Assembly: GCF_003391115.1 (NCBI RefSeq)
Contig: NZ_QTJP01000001.1
Span: 1,240,001 to 1,304,000, forward strand
Origin: Sphingomonas crusticola
Lineage (GTDB): Bacteria > Pseudomonadota > Alphaproteobacteria > Sphingomonadales > Sphingomonadaceae
DNA length: 64,000 nucleotides
Direction of reading: 5' to 3'
The notes under the pieces were generated by a model. That model was not told where the DNA came from. It worked only from the letters and a program-made list of their open reading frames with translations, and ran no database searches. The position numbers and the translations under genes are program-made. This document shows positions 7,507-16,420 of this stretch, one piece after another. Each line of letters starts with the position of its first letter. Positions within the stretch are counted from its first letter, which is position 1.

Positions 7507-10500
7507 CTAGAAGACGCCACGGATAAGGAACGCCACCTTCCGATCGGTGTCGGTCCAGCTGTAACGCGGCTTCAACTTGGGATCGCCGACATCAAGGAAG
7601 GTGCGCGCATTCAACAGGTTGGTTGCCTGCACGCCCACCTTGAGATGCTGGTTGAGCGAGTAAAGAATTGAGGCATCGAGCTGGCCGTATTTTTCCGACC
7701 AGACCGGGAAGTTGATGTTCGCCGCCGAGGTCGTCAGCAGGAAGTGCGAACGCCAATTATAGGCAAGCCGCGCCGAGATGCCGTATTTCTCGTAAATCGC
7801 GGCGACGTTATAGGATGTCCTGGACAGCCCCTCTAGCGGCAGGCTTACGCCGGCATTCGTAACCTGATTGGCGTCAAACACGTTGACGGCGGTATTCTTG
7901 CCGCCGCTGCTGTCGACGAACGTGAAATTGCCTTGGAAGCCGAGGCCTGAGAGCGGCCCCGGCAGCATGTCGAAGAACTGGGTATAGGCCAGTTCGAAGC
8001 CCTTGATCTTGCCGTGCGAGCCATTGGTCTGCTGGGTCACGTCGAACGTCAGCGTTTGGCCGTTGCTGGTGTAGGTCTGCTGCGATGTCCCGGCGAAAAT
8101 GTAATCGCTGATCGCCTTATAGAAGACGGCCAGTGTCAGGCTGTTCGATCGGGTCGCGCCGAAATACCATTCGAGGCTAGCATCGAACTGATTCGATCGG
8201 GTCGGCTTCAAATAGGGATTGCCCGCGGTGCCGGTAAAGGCCGTCGTCGCGCCGTTGACCCCCGTCCCGTTGGCGATGCCGGTCGTCGCATCGAACGAGA
8301 AGGACAAGTTGGTAAAGGCATTGAGCTGCGAGAAGGTCGGCCGCACGATCGCCTTGGCCGCCGCCAGGCGCAGGTAAAGATTGTCCTGCAGGAAGAAGCG
8401 CACGTTCAGGCTGGGCAGGACGTCCGTGTAGGAGCCCTTCGCAGTCTGCGTAAGGCCGCCGATATTGCCTCCCGAGAAGGCAATGGCCGAAGCCAACAAG
8501 GCGCAGTCCTGCGCCGTCACCAACTGCCCGGTGCGAGGTCCGCTGCCGATTACGGTGCCGACGGCGCAGTTCGGTGCAGTGAGCGTGCCCAGACGGATGG
8601 CGGAGCCATCGGCGGTCGTCTTGGTGCCGACGACCCGAACACCGATATTGCCGTCGAAGTGGCCGATCGGGCCATCTTCTTCGCCGAAGCGCAGCAAGGC
8701 ATAGGCTGCCTTGGTCTTTTCGGTCTGGTTGTTGATGCCGCCGCTGACATTATCGGCGGCAGGCGCGGCCAGCGAATAATCGTCGCTGAGCGGGACCCAA
8801 CCCCAGCCGCCGGACTCGGTATTCTTGAGATAATTATAGGCGTTCGCGGTGCCATGGCTGACGAGTGAGGCGCTCGGGAACCACCAGGATCCGCCGGATT
8901 GCACCTTGCCGCGGAAGAAATTCTTATACTTGAATAGATCGGACTGCGCCGGCAGGCCGGCATTCTGATGCGCGGCGTCGAAGCCGGTCTGGTTGAGATA
9001 GACCGGCGCTCCGGTCGCACCCCAATATTGTTCCGACAGCAACGCCCAATTGTAGCCGGTCTGGCGCGTGGTCGCGTTGCGATCGGTACCCCGCACACCC
9101 AGGCGGAACGACTTCAGGAAGCTGTCGTCGTCAAACGAATATTCGGCATCGCCGCGATAGGCCCATTCGTGCGCATCGTTGTCTTCGATATGGTCCATCG
9201 CTGAGGACCAATAATAATTGCTCTGCTGCGACCAGGCGGTCGAGCCGCCGGTGGGCGTGATTACCAGTTTGGGCTTGTTGCCGGACAGATCGAAGTCAAT
9301 CGTGGCCGTCGTCGGGGTCTGATCGTAGGCGGTCATGCTGACGACCTGCGCGCTCGACTTGATATACTGCACGTCGGCGCCGAATGCCCAGTGATCGGTC
9401 GGCGTCCAACGTACATTGCCGGAGAAATCGCGGGTCTTGTTGGTCTGCTGACCCGAGCGCGTGTCGGGATTGAGCTGGCGATTGTTGATCACGCCCGAGA
9501 CGAGCTCGTTATTGTCGCCAAAGACGTAAGTGGAATTGTCCGGCTCGGGCGATGCATAATCGCCCATCGCATGTTCGAGGTCGTGCGGCGTCGCCTTGCT
9601 GAGCAACGCTTCGCCGGTGATCACCAGATTGTCGGCCGGCTTCCACTGGATCGAGCCGTCGAAGGCCGTGCGGCGCTGCTGCCAGTCGATCTGGCGGAAG
9701 CCCAGGCTGTTGGGAATATAGACGTTGGTGCCAGTGGCGAGGCCATCCTGCGGCCGCCCGAGCGTCGCACGATCGAAACGCCCGTCCGAAATCTGATCGG
9801 TGCGGTTGCCGGTATTGCTGATGCTGTAGGATAGCAGAATGCCGATCTCGCCAAGGCCGGTCGACCAGCGGTTGCTGCCGAGCACGCTTCCCGACCAGAA
9901 TCCCTTCTTACGGAGATCGGCGTAGTTATAGTCGCCTGAGAAAGCGAGAACATGGCCGGGCGCATCGAACGGCTTGCGGGTGCGCAGATTGACGATGCCG
10001 CCAATCCCGCCCTCGATCAGTTCGGCCGAAGGGTTCTTGTAGACGTCGACGCCCGCGAGCAGGTCCGACGACACATCGCTGAAACTGAGCGCGCGGCCGT
10101 TATTGGCTGAGAATACGTCGCGGCCGTTCAATTCCGACCGCACGAACGACAGGCCGCGGATGAATACGCCGCCGCCTTCGGACGACAAGCGCGCGGGATC
10201 GCGATTGTCGTTGGTGCGCTGGAGCGTGACGCCCGCAATGCGCTGCAAGGCTTCGGCGACGGAACGGTCGGGCAAGGCGCCGATGTCCTGCGCGGTGATC
10301 GAGTCGATCACCTGCTCGGCGTTGCGTTTGCGCGCGGTCGCGCTCTGTACCGAGGCGCGGATGCCGGTGACGACGACCTCGCCTGCGGTGTCCGTGGATA
10401 GCGACTTGCCTTCGGTAGGCGCGGTCGCGACCAGCCCTGCTCCCCCGGTGGTTGCGCTGGTGGGTGTGCTGTCGGCCGCGGTTTGCGCTGCGGCCGGTGC

Positions 10501-10602
10501 CGCCAGCATCATCGCGAGCGTCGCGGTGGACACGCCGAACAGACGCGCCTTGGCTCTCGCGCGCCGACGAGCGCTAATCCAGCAGTCGGTATCACCCATC
10601 AT
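7507..10602 (-). CDS. TonB-dependent receptor, Xanthomonas/Caulobacter carbohydrate type
   Basis: Outer-membrane beta-barrel receptor of 1031 residues for TonB-driven uptake, here probably of a fucose-containing oligosaccharide. It has an N-terminal export signal ending in AAPAAAQ, a TonB-box-like segment (GEVVVTGIRAS), a plug domain with QDIGALPDRSVAEALQRIAGV and FIRGLSF, and a long barrel ending in aromatic VAFLIRGVF as expected for BAM recognition. Two ATG codons in tandem (10602 and 10599) follow GGGAGGG; the second has the better spacing. The size and plug wording fit the TonB-Xanth-Caul receptor group. The neighbouring esterases, halogenases and fucose genes give the likely ligand class; the ligand itself is inference. 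Confidence 0.9.
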   Translation of the reverse strand: MMGDTDCWISARRRARAKARLFGVSTATLAMMLAAPAAAQTAADSTPTSATTGGAGLVATAPTEGKSLSTDTAGEVVVTGIRASVQSATARKRNAEQVIDSITAQDIGALPDRSVAEALQRIAGVTLQRTNDNRDPARLSSEGGGVFIRGLSFVRSELNGRDVFSANNGRALSFSDVSSDLLAGVDVYKNPSAELIEGGIGGIVNLRTRKPFDAPGHVLAFSGDYNYADLRKKGFWSGSVLGSNRWSTGLGEIGILLSYSISNTGNRTDQISDGRFDRATLGRPQDGLATGTNVYIPNSLGFRQIDWQQRRTAFDGSIQWKPADNLVITGEALLSKATPHDLEHAMGDYASPEPDNSTYVFGDNNELVSGVINNRQLNPDTRSGQQTNKTRDFSGNVRWTPTDHWAFGADVQYIKSSAQVVSMTAYDQTPTTATIDFDLSGNKPKLVITPTGGSTAWSQQSNYYWSSAMDHIEDNDAHEWAYRGDAEYSFDDDSFLKSFRLGVRGTDRNATTRQTGYNWALLSEQYWGATGAPVYLNQTGFDAAHQNAGLPAQSDLFKYKNFFRGKVQSGGSWWFPSASLVSHGTANAYNYLKNTESGGWGWVPLSDDYSLAAPAADNVSGGINNQTEKTKAAYALLRFGEEDGPIGHFDGNIGVRVVGTKTTADGSAIRLGTLTAPNCAVGTVIGSGPRTGQLVTAQDCALLASAIAFSGGNIGGLTQTAKGSYTDVLPSLNVRFFLQDNLYLRLAAAKAIVRPTFSQLNAFTNLSFSFDATTGIANGTGVNGATTAFTGTAGNPYLKPTRSNQFDASLEWYFGATRSNSLTLAVFYKAISDYIFAGTSQQTYTSNGQTLTFDVTQQTNGSHGKIKGFELAYTQFFDMLPGPLSGLGFQGNFTFVDSSGGKNTAVNVFDANQVTNAGVSLPLEGLSRTSYNVAAIYEKYGISARLAYNWRSHFLLTTSAANINFPVWSEKYGQLDASILYSLNQHLKVGVQATNLLNARTFLDVGDPKLKPRYSWTDTDRKVAFLIRGVF

Positions 10603-10772
10603 TCACCCTCCCGTACGCCGTCTTCCAGACGATCATTCCAGAATGGAGCGTTTAGCACTGATGAAAATGGTATTCAACTGTGCAAACAGCAAGCGTGAAG
10701 TAGGGGGGTAGAGCCGCCGGCAAACGACGCTTGTTGATTTCGGATTATCGCGTGGCGGTCGCCGCCCCCGGG
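10603..10772. other. Promoter-bearing gap upstream of TonB receptor
   Basis: This 170-base gap holds no gene. The half nearest the receptor is AT-richer and includes aaaatggtattcaactg (10664-10680). A similar aatggt core occurs in the fucD and fucP upstream regions (2840 and 12603), which hints at a shared regulator site but is too short to be firm. Confidence 0.3.
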
Positions 10773-11534
10773 TCAGTCGATCGCGCGCTGTAGCGCCGCC
10801 TCCACAACCGAAGCCATGCGCGCATAGCCATTGGCCAGCGGGTGCAGCCCATCCCGGGTAAGATCGCGCTGCAACAGCCCATCACGGTCGACCGTGACGC
10901 GATAATAATCCGCCAGAACATAACCGCGGCGGCGACAGAAGGCAGAGAGCCAGGCATTGAGTTCGCGGATGCGCTTCGGGTCGCGCTTAGCCAGCATATC
11001 GCTGGCGTTACCGCTATAATTATTGACGGGCAGGATCGCCCCGAACACGACCTTGATGCCATGGGCATCGGCCATGTCGGCCATGGCTTCCCAATTGGCT
11101 TCGATGCCGGCATCGCTCTCGCGCTGGAGCGCACCGTAAATATCGTTGATTCCCGCAAGGATGACGACAGCATTCGGCTGGAGCGCGATCACGTCCTGGT
11201 GAAAGCGCAGTACCAATTGAGCGGTTACCTGGCCGCCGATGCCGCGGTTGATATAAGGCTTGCCCGGAAAATAGCGGGACAGGTCCCACAGATCGGTGAT
11301 CGAGTCGCCGAGGAAGACGACTCGCTTCTCGCCCATGCGGGGCGGCGGCAGCGCCCGATCGGCGGCGGCATAGAGATAGGTCTCGCCGAAATCGCGGTGC
11401 ATGGCTGACCAAAGCTTGGTGAGATAATCGGCTTCCCAATGGTTGGTGGGGCGATCCTCGGCGAAGCTCTGCCGCTCGGGCGAGCTTTGATAATAAGCCG
11501 GAACCGCCGCGGCGGCGAGCAGCAGGGCAATCAT
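10773..11534 (-). CDS. SGNH/GDSL-family hydrolase, secreted
   Basis: Esterase-like hydrolase of 253 residues. SGNH blocks are present: block I VVFLGDSITDLW (nucleophile Ser), block II with the glycine in NRGIGGQ, block III AGINDIYG (Asn), and block V DGLHPLANGY (Asp and His). The start at 11534 gives a short hydrophobic leader (MIALLLAAAAVPA) and overlaps the stop of the upstream esterase gene as ATGA, so the pair is coupled. Such enzymes often remove acetyl or other acyl groups from plant or algal polysaccharides, which would suit this locus. The exact ester bond is not predictable from sequence alone. Confidence 0.85.
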   Translation of the reverse strand: MIALLLAAAAVPAYYQSSPERQSFAEDRPTNHWEADYLTKLWSAMHRDFGETYLYAAADRALPPPRMGEKRVVFLGDSITDLWDLSRYFPGKPYINRGIGGQVTAQLVLRFHQDVIALQPNAVVILAGINDIYGALQRESDAGIEANWEAMADMADAHGIKVVFGAILPVNNYSGNASDMLAKRDPKRIRELNAWLSAFCRRRGYVLADYYRVTVDRDGLLQRDLTRDGLHPLANGYARMASVVEAALQRAID

Positions 11535-12508
11535 ATAGCCGCCTCGGCAAACACCTTTTTGCGCGCGGCGAAGCGGGTGAACAATTGCGGCCATATGGCC
11601 GGCGTCGCGGCGGCGGGCAGGTGCGCGCCGAAGCCGTGGCCGGCTTCGTCAAACAGGTGCATTTCGGCGGAGCGATGTTGTTCGAGCAGGGCCTGGTAGA
11701 GTGCAATGCTGTTCGCTACCGGCACCAACCCGTCATCCGAGGCGTGCACCAGGAAGACGGGCGGGGTCGTGGCATCGACCCTCCGCTCGACGGAGCGATG
11801 GAGCCGGGCCTGTTCGGCCGCATTCGCCCCCAGCAGATTGTCGCGCGACCCGCCATGGGTGAACGGCGCGGACAGGCTGACCACCGGATAGATCAGCCCC
11901 GCCACATCGGGCCGCGCCGGCAGGTGATCCGCATCGTCGACGGCGGAATAAACCTGCTCGGTATGACGCGTAGCCAGCGATCCCGCGAGATGGCCGCCGG
12001 CCGAGAAGCCGAGCACAGCCACGCGAGCCGGATCGATTGCGAACCGGGCCGCATCGCGCCGGATGACGCGCATCGCGCGTTGCGCATCCTGCAAAGGCAC
12101 GTCCGCCCGGCCCGCCCAGCCTTCCGCCGGAAGCCGATAGGACAGGATGAAGGCGGTCACGCCGAGCGCGTTGAGCCAGCGCGCCTGGGCCGTGCCTTCG
12201 TTGTCGTAAGCGAGGAATTGGTAGCTCCCGCCGGGAATGACGAGGGCCGCCGAACCGTTCGGTTGCGCAGGACGATAGACCGCTAGCTCGGGCCGCGAAA
12301 TGCCGTAGATCCAGCGATCTGGATGCGCGGGATCGTGCGATTGATCTTCGATCCGGCGGGTGATCGCCGTGCCGATGTCGCCCGGCGGCTTGCCCGGCCA
12401 AAGTGCGATCCTTTCCTCAGCCATCGTCGCGTTCGCGCGGTGTGCTTGCACCCCTCCGAGCATCAGCGCCGAGCCCGCCCCCAGCAATGTTCTTCTCGAA
12501 AGCTCCAT
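11531..12508 (-). CDS. Alpha/beta hydrolase, acetyl(xylan)esterase-like
   Basis: A 325-residue serine hydrolase, first gene of the minus-strand block. It starts with a twin-arginine-type leader (SRRTLLGAGSALMLGG), followed by an alpha/beta hydrolase core with the oxyanion region VIPGGSYQFLAYDNEG, nucleophile elbow GFSAGG, and the acid and histidine in SDDGLVP and GHGFG. The WPGKPPGD start of the mature part is typical of secreted carbohydrate esterases of the BD-FAE/acetylxylan-esterase type. It probably deacylates the glycan before fucosidase action. The divergent fucP operon begins 185 bases away, so both likely share regulation. Confidence 0.86.
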   Translation of the reverse strand: MELSRRTLLGAGSALMLGGVQAHRANATMAEERIALWPGKPPGDIGTAITRRIEDQSHDPAHPDRWIYGISRPELAVYRPAQPNGSAALVIPGGSYQFLAYDNEGTAQARWLNALGVTAFILSYRLPAEGWAGRADVPLQDAQRAMRVIRRDAARFAIDPARVAVLGFSAGGHLAGSLATRHTEQVYSAVDDADHLPARPDVAGLIYPVVSLSAPFTHGGSRDNLLGANAAEQARLHRSVERRVDATTPPVFLVHASDDGLVPVANSIALYQALLEQHRSAEMHLFDEAGHGFGAHLPAAATPAIWPQLFTRFAARKKVFAEAAI

Positions 12509-12693
12509 CGTCCATCCTCACTAAGACTAGGCACACTTCTGCCCTTCTCCACCGCCGATTATGAAGCGATATGCACACATGAAAACAGCTTTTATATTTC
12601 ACAATGGTGTTGGTACGGTTATCGTTTCCGCGGACCGCCAACAATCAAGAGCGGGTAAGGAGGGTTGGGTGACACGATCCGGCGTCCATAAAG
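12509..12693. promoter_or_regulatory. Divergent promoter region, esterase operon / fucP operon
   Basis: The 185-base gap separates two divergent operons of the fucose locus and must hold both promoters. An AT-rich stretch (about 12555-12605) ends in caatggtgttggtacgg (12602-12618), which carries a direct ggt repeat and resembles the aatggt core upstream of fucD and the TonB receptor. No clear -35/-10 pair could be fixed by eye. Confidence 0.4.
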
Positions 12694-13914
12694 ATGGCTG
12701 AACCGGGCAGTGTCGTGAGCCGACGTGCGCTCGTGCTGGTCACCGGCTTATTCTTACTCTGGGGGGTCGCCAACAATCTGAACGACGTGCTGATCGCGCA
12801 TTTCCGGCATGTCTTCATCCTTAGCGACTTTCAGTCCGGCCTGGTCCAGTCGGCCTTCTATCTCGGTTATTTTTGCTTCGCGGTGCCCGCCGCGCTGACG
12901 ATGGCGCGCTTCGGCTATAAGACGGCGGTGATCGCCGGCCTTGGCCTGTTCGCGGCCGGCGCAGCTTTGTTCTGGCCAGCAGCGCTCGCCTCCAGTTACC
13001 CGTTCTTCCTGTTCGCATTGTTCGTGATCGCGAGCGGCCTCGCCTTCCTCGAAACGGCGGCCAATCCGATGGTGGCAAGCCTCGGCCCGCCCGCGAGCGC
13101 GGAACGCAGGCTCAATTTCGCGCAGGCGTTCAATCCGCTCGGGTCGATCACCGGCGTCGCCTTGGGCGCATGGCTGATCCTGCCCGGGGCCGCTGTCGCG
13201 GACGGGGGAGGAGATCCCCTGCGCAACGTGCTGCTTCCCTACAGCCTGATCGTGGTGGTCGTGCTGCTATGGGCGGTCTTGCTGGCCTTCACCCCCTTCC
13301 CCGCCGTCGCAACCGAGGAGCGGCGACCGCATCCCTTATCCGAATATGCGGCATTGCTTCGGCGCCCCCGTTATCTCGCGGGGGTGTTCGGCCAGTTTGC
13401 CTATGTCGGCGCGCAAGTCGGCGTGTGGAGCTATCTCATCCGTTATGTCGAGGCGGCAGTGCCGGGGACCGGGCAACGCCAGGCGGCCTGGCTGCTGACG
13501 CTGTCGCTCGCCCTGTTCATGCTCGGCCGCTTCGTGGGTGCCGCCTTGTTGACGCGCGTGCGCGGCGCACCGCTGATGCTGGCGTTCGCGGCCGCCGATG
13601 TCCTTCTCTGCGTGGTAGCCGCATCCGCCGGCGGTGCGGTTGGCGTGGCGGCGCTGGTCGCGACCAGCCTGTTCATGTCGATCATGTATCCCACCATCTT
13701 CGTGCTGACGCTGCGCGACCTAGGCCCGCTGACCAAGAGCGGTGCGGCGATGGTGGTGATGGCGATCATCGGCGGGGCGGTGTTCACGGCATTGATGGGC
13801 CTGGTATCCGACCGGACCCATTCGATCGCATTCGCAATGCTGGTGCCAGCCGGTTGCTTCGTCGTGGTCGCCTTGTTCGCAGCGCTGCATCTGCGCGATG
13901 GCCGCCACGCTTGA
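12694..13914 (+). CDS. fucP: MFS sugar permease, FucP family (L-fucose:H+ symporter type)
   Basis: Inner-membrane proton symporter of 406 residues with about 12 hydrophobic segments. Family landmarks are the first helix LFLLWGVANNLNDVLIAHF, the YLGYFCFAVPAALTMARFGYK loop, and LETAANPMV with FAQAFNPLGS, all characteristic of FucP/glucose-galactose transporters. It leads a five-gene operon in which each of the next junctions overlaps by four bases, so imported fucose is delivered to the oxidation enzymes encoded just downstream. L-fucose is the likely substrate from context; related carriers also move galactose or glucose. Confidence 0.88.
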   Translation: MAEPGSVVSRRALVLVTGLFLLWGVANNLNDVLIAHFRHVFILSDFQSGLVQSAFYLGYFCFAVPAALTMARFGYKTAVIAGLGLFAAGAALFWPAALASSYPFFLFALFVIASGLAFLETAANPMVASLGPPASAERRLNFAQAFNPLGSITGVALGAWLILPGAAVADGGGDPLRNVLLPYSLIVVVVLLWAVLLAFTPFPAVATEERRPHPLSEYAALLRRPRYLAGVFGQFAYVGAQVGVWSYLIRYVEAAVPGTGQRQAAWLLTLSLALFMLGRFVGAALLTRVRGAPLMLAFAAADVLLCVVAASAGGAVGVAALVATSLFMSIMYPTIFVLTLRDLGPLTKSGAAMVVMAIIGGAVFTALMGLVSDRTHSIAFAMLVPAGCFVVVALFAALHLRDGRHA

Positions 13915-14726
13915 TCGACGCGCACGTCCATATCTGGCGGCTGGGCGGAAACGGCTGCACATGGCCACCGCGTGATCTGGCTGCGATTCATCGCGATCAT
14001 GATCTGCGCGAGGTGGAGCGTCTGATCGCGGGCACTGGCGTCGAAGGAATCGTGCTGGTGCAAAGCCAGGAAAGCGGGCTCGACACGGAATGGCTGCTGG
14101 CTGAGGCCGCCGACGCGCCGATCGTGGCAGGCGTGGTTGGGTGGATCGATCCGGCGGAGGAGGACGTGGCAAGGCGGGTCGCAGAGCTGGCGGAGTTGGG
14201 ACCGCTGGTTGGGCTGCGGGTGATGGCGCAGGATCGCGTGCCTGATTGGCTCGCGGCGCCGCAGCTCCATGGTCCGTGCGCCTGCCTGTCCGACCGAAAT
14301 CTCGCGCTCGATCTGCTGATCCGACCGCAGCATCTTGCCGCCAGCATCGCACTAGCCGCGCGCTTCCCGACGCTGCGGATCGTGATCGACCACGGCGCCA
14401 AGCCGCGCATCGCCGAGCAGGGCCTGGCGGCATGGCGCCAAGCGATGGCACCGGCCGCGGATCGTCCCAACCTGTTCTGCAAGCTTTCCGGGCTGGCCAC
14501 CGAGGCGCCGCCCGGCCGGCCGTTGGCGGAGCTGGCACCTTATGTCGCGACACTGCTCGACCTATTCGGGCCGGAGCGGCTGATCTGGGGGAGCGACTGG
14601 CCTGTGCTCAACCTGGCGAGCGATTATCGCGCCTGGCTCGATTTCGCCCGCAGCGCCATTCCCGAGGCGGACCGGGCAAAGGTGTTCGGGGGCACTGCCA
14701 GCCTCTGTTATCGGCTCGATCGATGA
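13911..14726 (+). CDS. L-fuconolactonase (amidohydrolase family)
   Basis: Metal-dependent lactone hydrolase opening L-fucono-lactone to L-fuconate. The 271 residues carry the amidohydrolase N-terminal IDAHVHIW, a central VIDHGAKP and the terminal GSDWPVLN typical of the COG3618/fuconolactonase group. The only sensible start is TTG at 13911, directly before IDAHVHIW and overlapping the fucP stop as TTGA; no ATG lies in frame near the domain start. Translation therefore probably depends on coupling to fucP. Function follows from family and from its place between the permease and the fucose dehydrogenase. Confidence 0.85.
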   Translation: MIDAHVHIWRLGGNGCTWPPRDLAAIHRDHDLREVERLIAGTGVEGIVLVQSQESGLDTEWLLAEAADAPIVAGVVGWIDPAEEDVARRVAELAELGPLVGLRVMAQDRVPDWLAAPQLHGPCACLSDRNLALDLLIRPQHLAASIALAARFPTLRIVIDHGAKPRIAEQGLAAWRQAMAPAADRPNLFCKLSGLATEAPPGRPLAELAPYVATLLDLFGPERLIWGSDWPVLNLASDYRAWLDFARSAIPEADRAKVFGGTASLCYRLDR

Positions 14727-15691
14727 GCGGACTGGTCCTGCCGCGGCTGGGCGTTGGTACCGCCGCGATCGGCAATCTCTATGCGGCCGTCTCCGACGAG
14801 GTGGCGCACGCCACGATCCGGGCCGCTCTCGATGTCGGTATCACCTACTTCGATACCGCGCCTTATTATGGCTTCGGGCTGGCCGAGCGACGGCTGGGTG
14901 CGGCCTTGGGCGATGCGCAGGTGGTGATTTCGACCAAGGTCGGTCGCCTGCTCGAACCGACCAGGGCGAGGGGTTCGCGCCATGGCTACGTCGATGCCGA
15001 CCCCTACGAGCCGCGCTTCGATTACAGTGGCGATGGCATTCGACGATCCTACGAGACCAGCCTTGCCCGGCTGCGCCGCGACCGCGTCAATATCCTGCTG
15101 GCGCACGATCTCGGGCGGCTGACGCATGGTGCCGATCATGCACGCCAGCTGCGTGACTTCCTCGACAGCGGTTATCGCGCGATGCGCGATCTCAAGGACA
15201 CTGGCGCGATCGACGCGGTCGGCATCGGAGTTAACGAGGTGGCGGTCTGCCTCGAGCTGATGACCGAAGTCGATCTAGACGTCATCCTGCTTGCCGGCCG
15301 CTACAGCCTACTCGACCGCAGCGCGGCAGACGTGCTGATCCCCGAATGCGTGCAGCGCGGGATCCGCCTGATCATCGGCGGGCCTTATAATAGCGGTATT
15401 TTGGCGCAGGACGATTTGAGCGGCGCGAGCCCGCTCCGCTTTGATTATGCCTGGGCTCCCGATCGCCTAGTCGCGCAGGCGCGTACCCTGTCGGCAACCT
15501 GCGCCAGCTTCGGAGTGAACCTGTCCGCCGCGGCGCTGCAATTTCCGATGCAGCATCCCGGTGTTGCGACAGTGATTGCGGGCGTGGCGGGGATCGATCA
15601 GGTGCGGGATCTTATCGAGCGCGCGCAGACCCCGGTTCCGGCCGAGCTGTGGGATGCACTCGCCGAGCTACCGATGGAGACGATATTATGA
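14723..15691 (+). CDS. Aldo/keto reductase, L-fucose (D-threo-aldose) dehydrogenase type
   Basis: NAD(P)-dependent oxidation of L-fucose to its lactone, first catabolic step. The 322 residues begin LPRLGVGTAAIGN and show the AKR catalytic aspartate and tyrosine (ITYFDTAPYYGFG), lysine (VVISTKVGR), and a HDLGR segment in place of the usual histidine motif, as in galactose/fucose dehydrogenases. The C-terminal IAGVAGIDQVRD forms the cofactor loop. The start at 14723 overlaps the lactonase stop as ATGA. Assignment to fucose rather than another aldose rests on the operon. Confidence 0.85.
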   Translation: MSGLVLPRLGVGTAAIGNLYAAVSDEVAHATIRAALDVGITYFDTAPYYGFGLAERRLGAALGDAQVVISTKVGRLLEPTRARGSRHGYVDADPYEPRFDYSGDGIRRSYETSLARLRRDRVNILLAHDLGRLTHGADHARQLRDFLDSGYRAMRDLKDTGAIDAVGIGVNEVAVCLELMTEVDLDVILLAGRYSLLDRSAADVLIPECVQRGIRLIIGGPYNSGILAQDDLSGASPLRFDYAWAPDRLVAQARTLSATCASFGVNLSAAALQFPMQHPGVATVIAGVAGIDQVRDLIERAQTPVPAELWDALAELPMETIL

Positions 15692-16419
15692 GGGGACGGC
15701 TGGCGGGAAAGACCGCCCTCATCACGGCTGCAGGCCAGGGCATCGGCCGCGCCTCCGCCGCCTTGTTCGCGGCCGAAGGCGCGCGGGTGATCGCCACCGA
15801 TCGCGAGCCGGGCGCGCTCGATGGCCTATCCAACTGCGACTGCCGGGGTCTCGACGTCACGAACGGCGACGCGATCACAGCGCTGGCTGCCGATCTCGGC
15901 CAGATCGATATCCTGTTCAACTGCGCCGGCGTGGTTCATGCCGGCTCGATCCTCGAGTGCGACGAGGCGACGTGGCACAGCGCGCTCGCGCTCAACATGA
16001 CCGCCATGTACCGCACGATCCGTGCCTTCCTGCCCGGGATGGTGGCGCAGGGGCGCGGCGCGATCGTCAACATGTCCTCGATCGCCAGTTCGGTGAAGGG
16101 CATTCCCAACCGCTTCGCCTACGGCGCGAGCAAGGCCGGCGTGATCGGCCTAACCAAGGCGGTTGCCGCCGATTTCGTCGACAAGGGGGTGCGCTGCAAC
16201 GCGATCTGCCCCGGCACGGTCGATACGCCCTCGCTTCAGCAAAGGCTGCGCGACACGGGCGACTATGATGCTGCGCGCGCCGCCTTCATTGCACGCCAGC
16301 CGATGGGGCGGCTGGGCCGCGCCGAGGAGATTGCGGCGCTCGCTCTGTATCTTGCCGGCGACGAATCCGCCTTCACCACCGGTGCCGTCCACGTGATCGA
16401 CGGCGGCTGGATCAATTAA
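15688..16419 (+). CDS. 2-keto-3-deoxy-L-fuconate dehydrogenase (SDR)
   Basis: Classical short-chain dehydrogenase of 243 residues. It has the nucleotide motif TAAGQGIGRA (residues 13-22), NCAG (78-81), the catalytic serine region NMSSIAS and Y145-x3-K149 (YGASK). In the Xanthomonas-type fucose route this enzyme oxidises 2-keto-3-deoxy-L-fuconate to the 2,4-diketo acid. The start chosen (15688) overlaps the preceding stop as ATGA and places the domain at residue 2; an in-frame upstream ATG would add a sequence that belongs to the aldo/keto reductase gene. Substrate is inferred from pathway context. Confidence 0.85.
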   Translation: MRGRLAGKTALITAAGQGIGRASAALFAAEGARVIATDREPGALDGLSNCDCRGLDVTNGDAITALAADLGQIDILFNCAGVVHAGSILECDEATWHSALALNMTAMYRTIRAFLPGMVAQGRGAIVNMSSIASSVKGIPNRFAYGASKAGVIGLTKAVAADFVDKGVRCNAICPGTVDTPSLQQRLRDTGDYDAARAAFIARQPMGRLGRAEEIAALALYLAGDESAFTTGAVHVIDGGWIN

Positions 16420-16420
16420 C

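Noticed and set aside
5932-7671. Long plus-strand frame opposite the halogenase gene
   Set aside because: Antisense shadow of a gene with intact halogenase motifs; starts inside another gene and has no recognisable domain.
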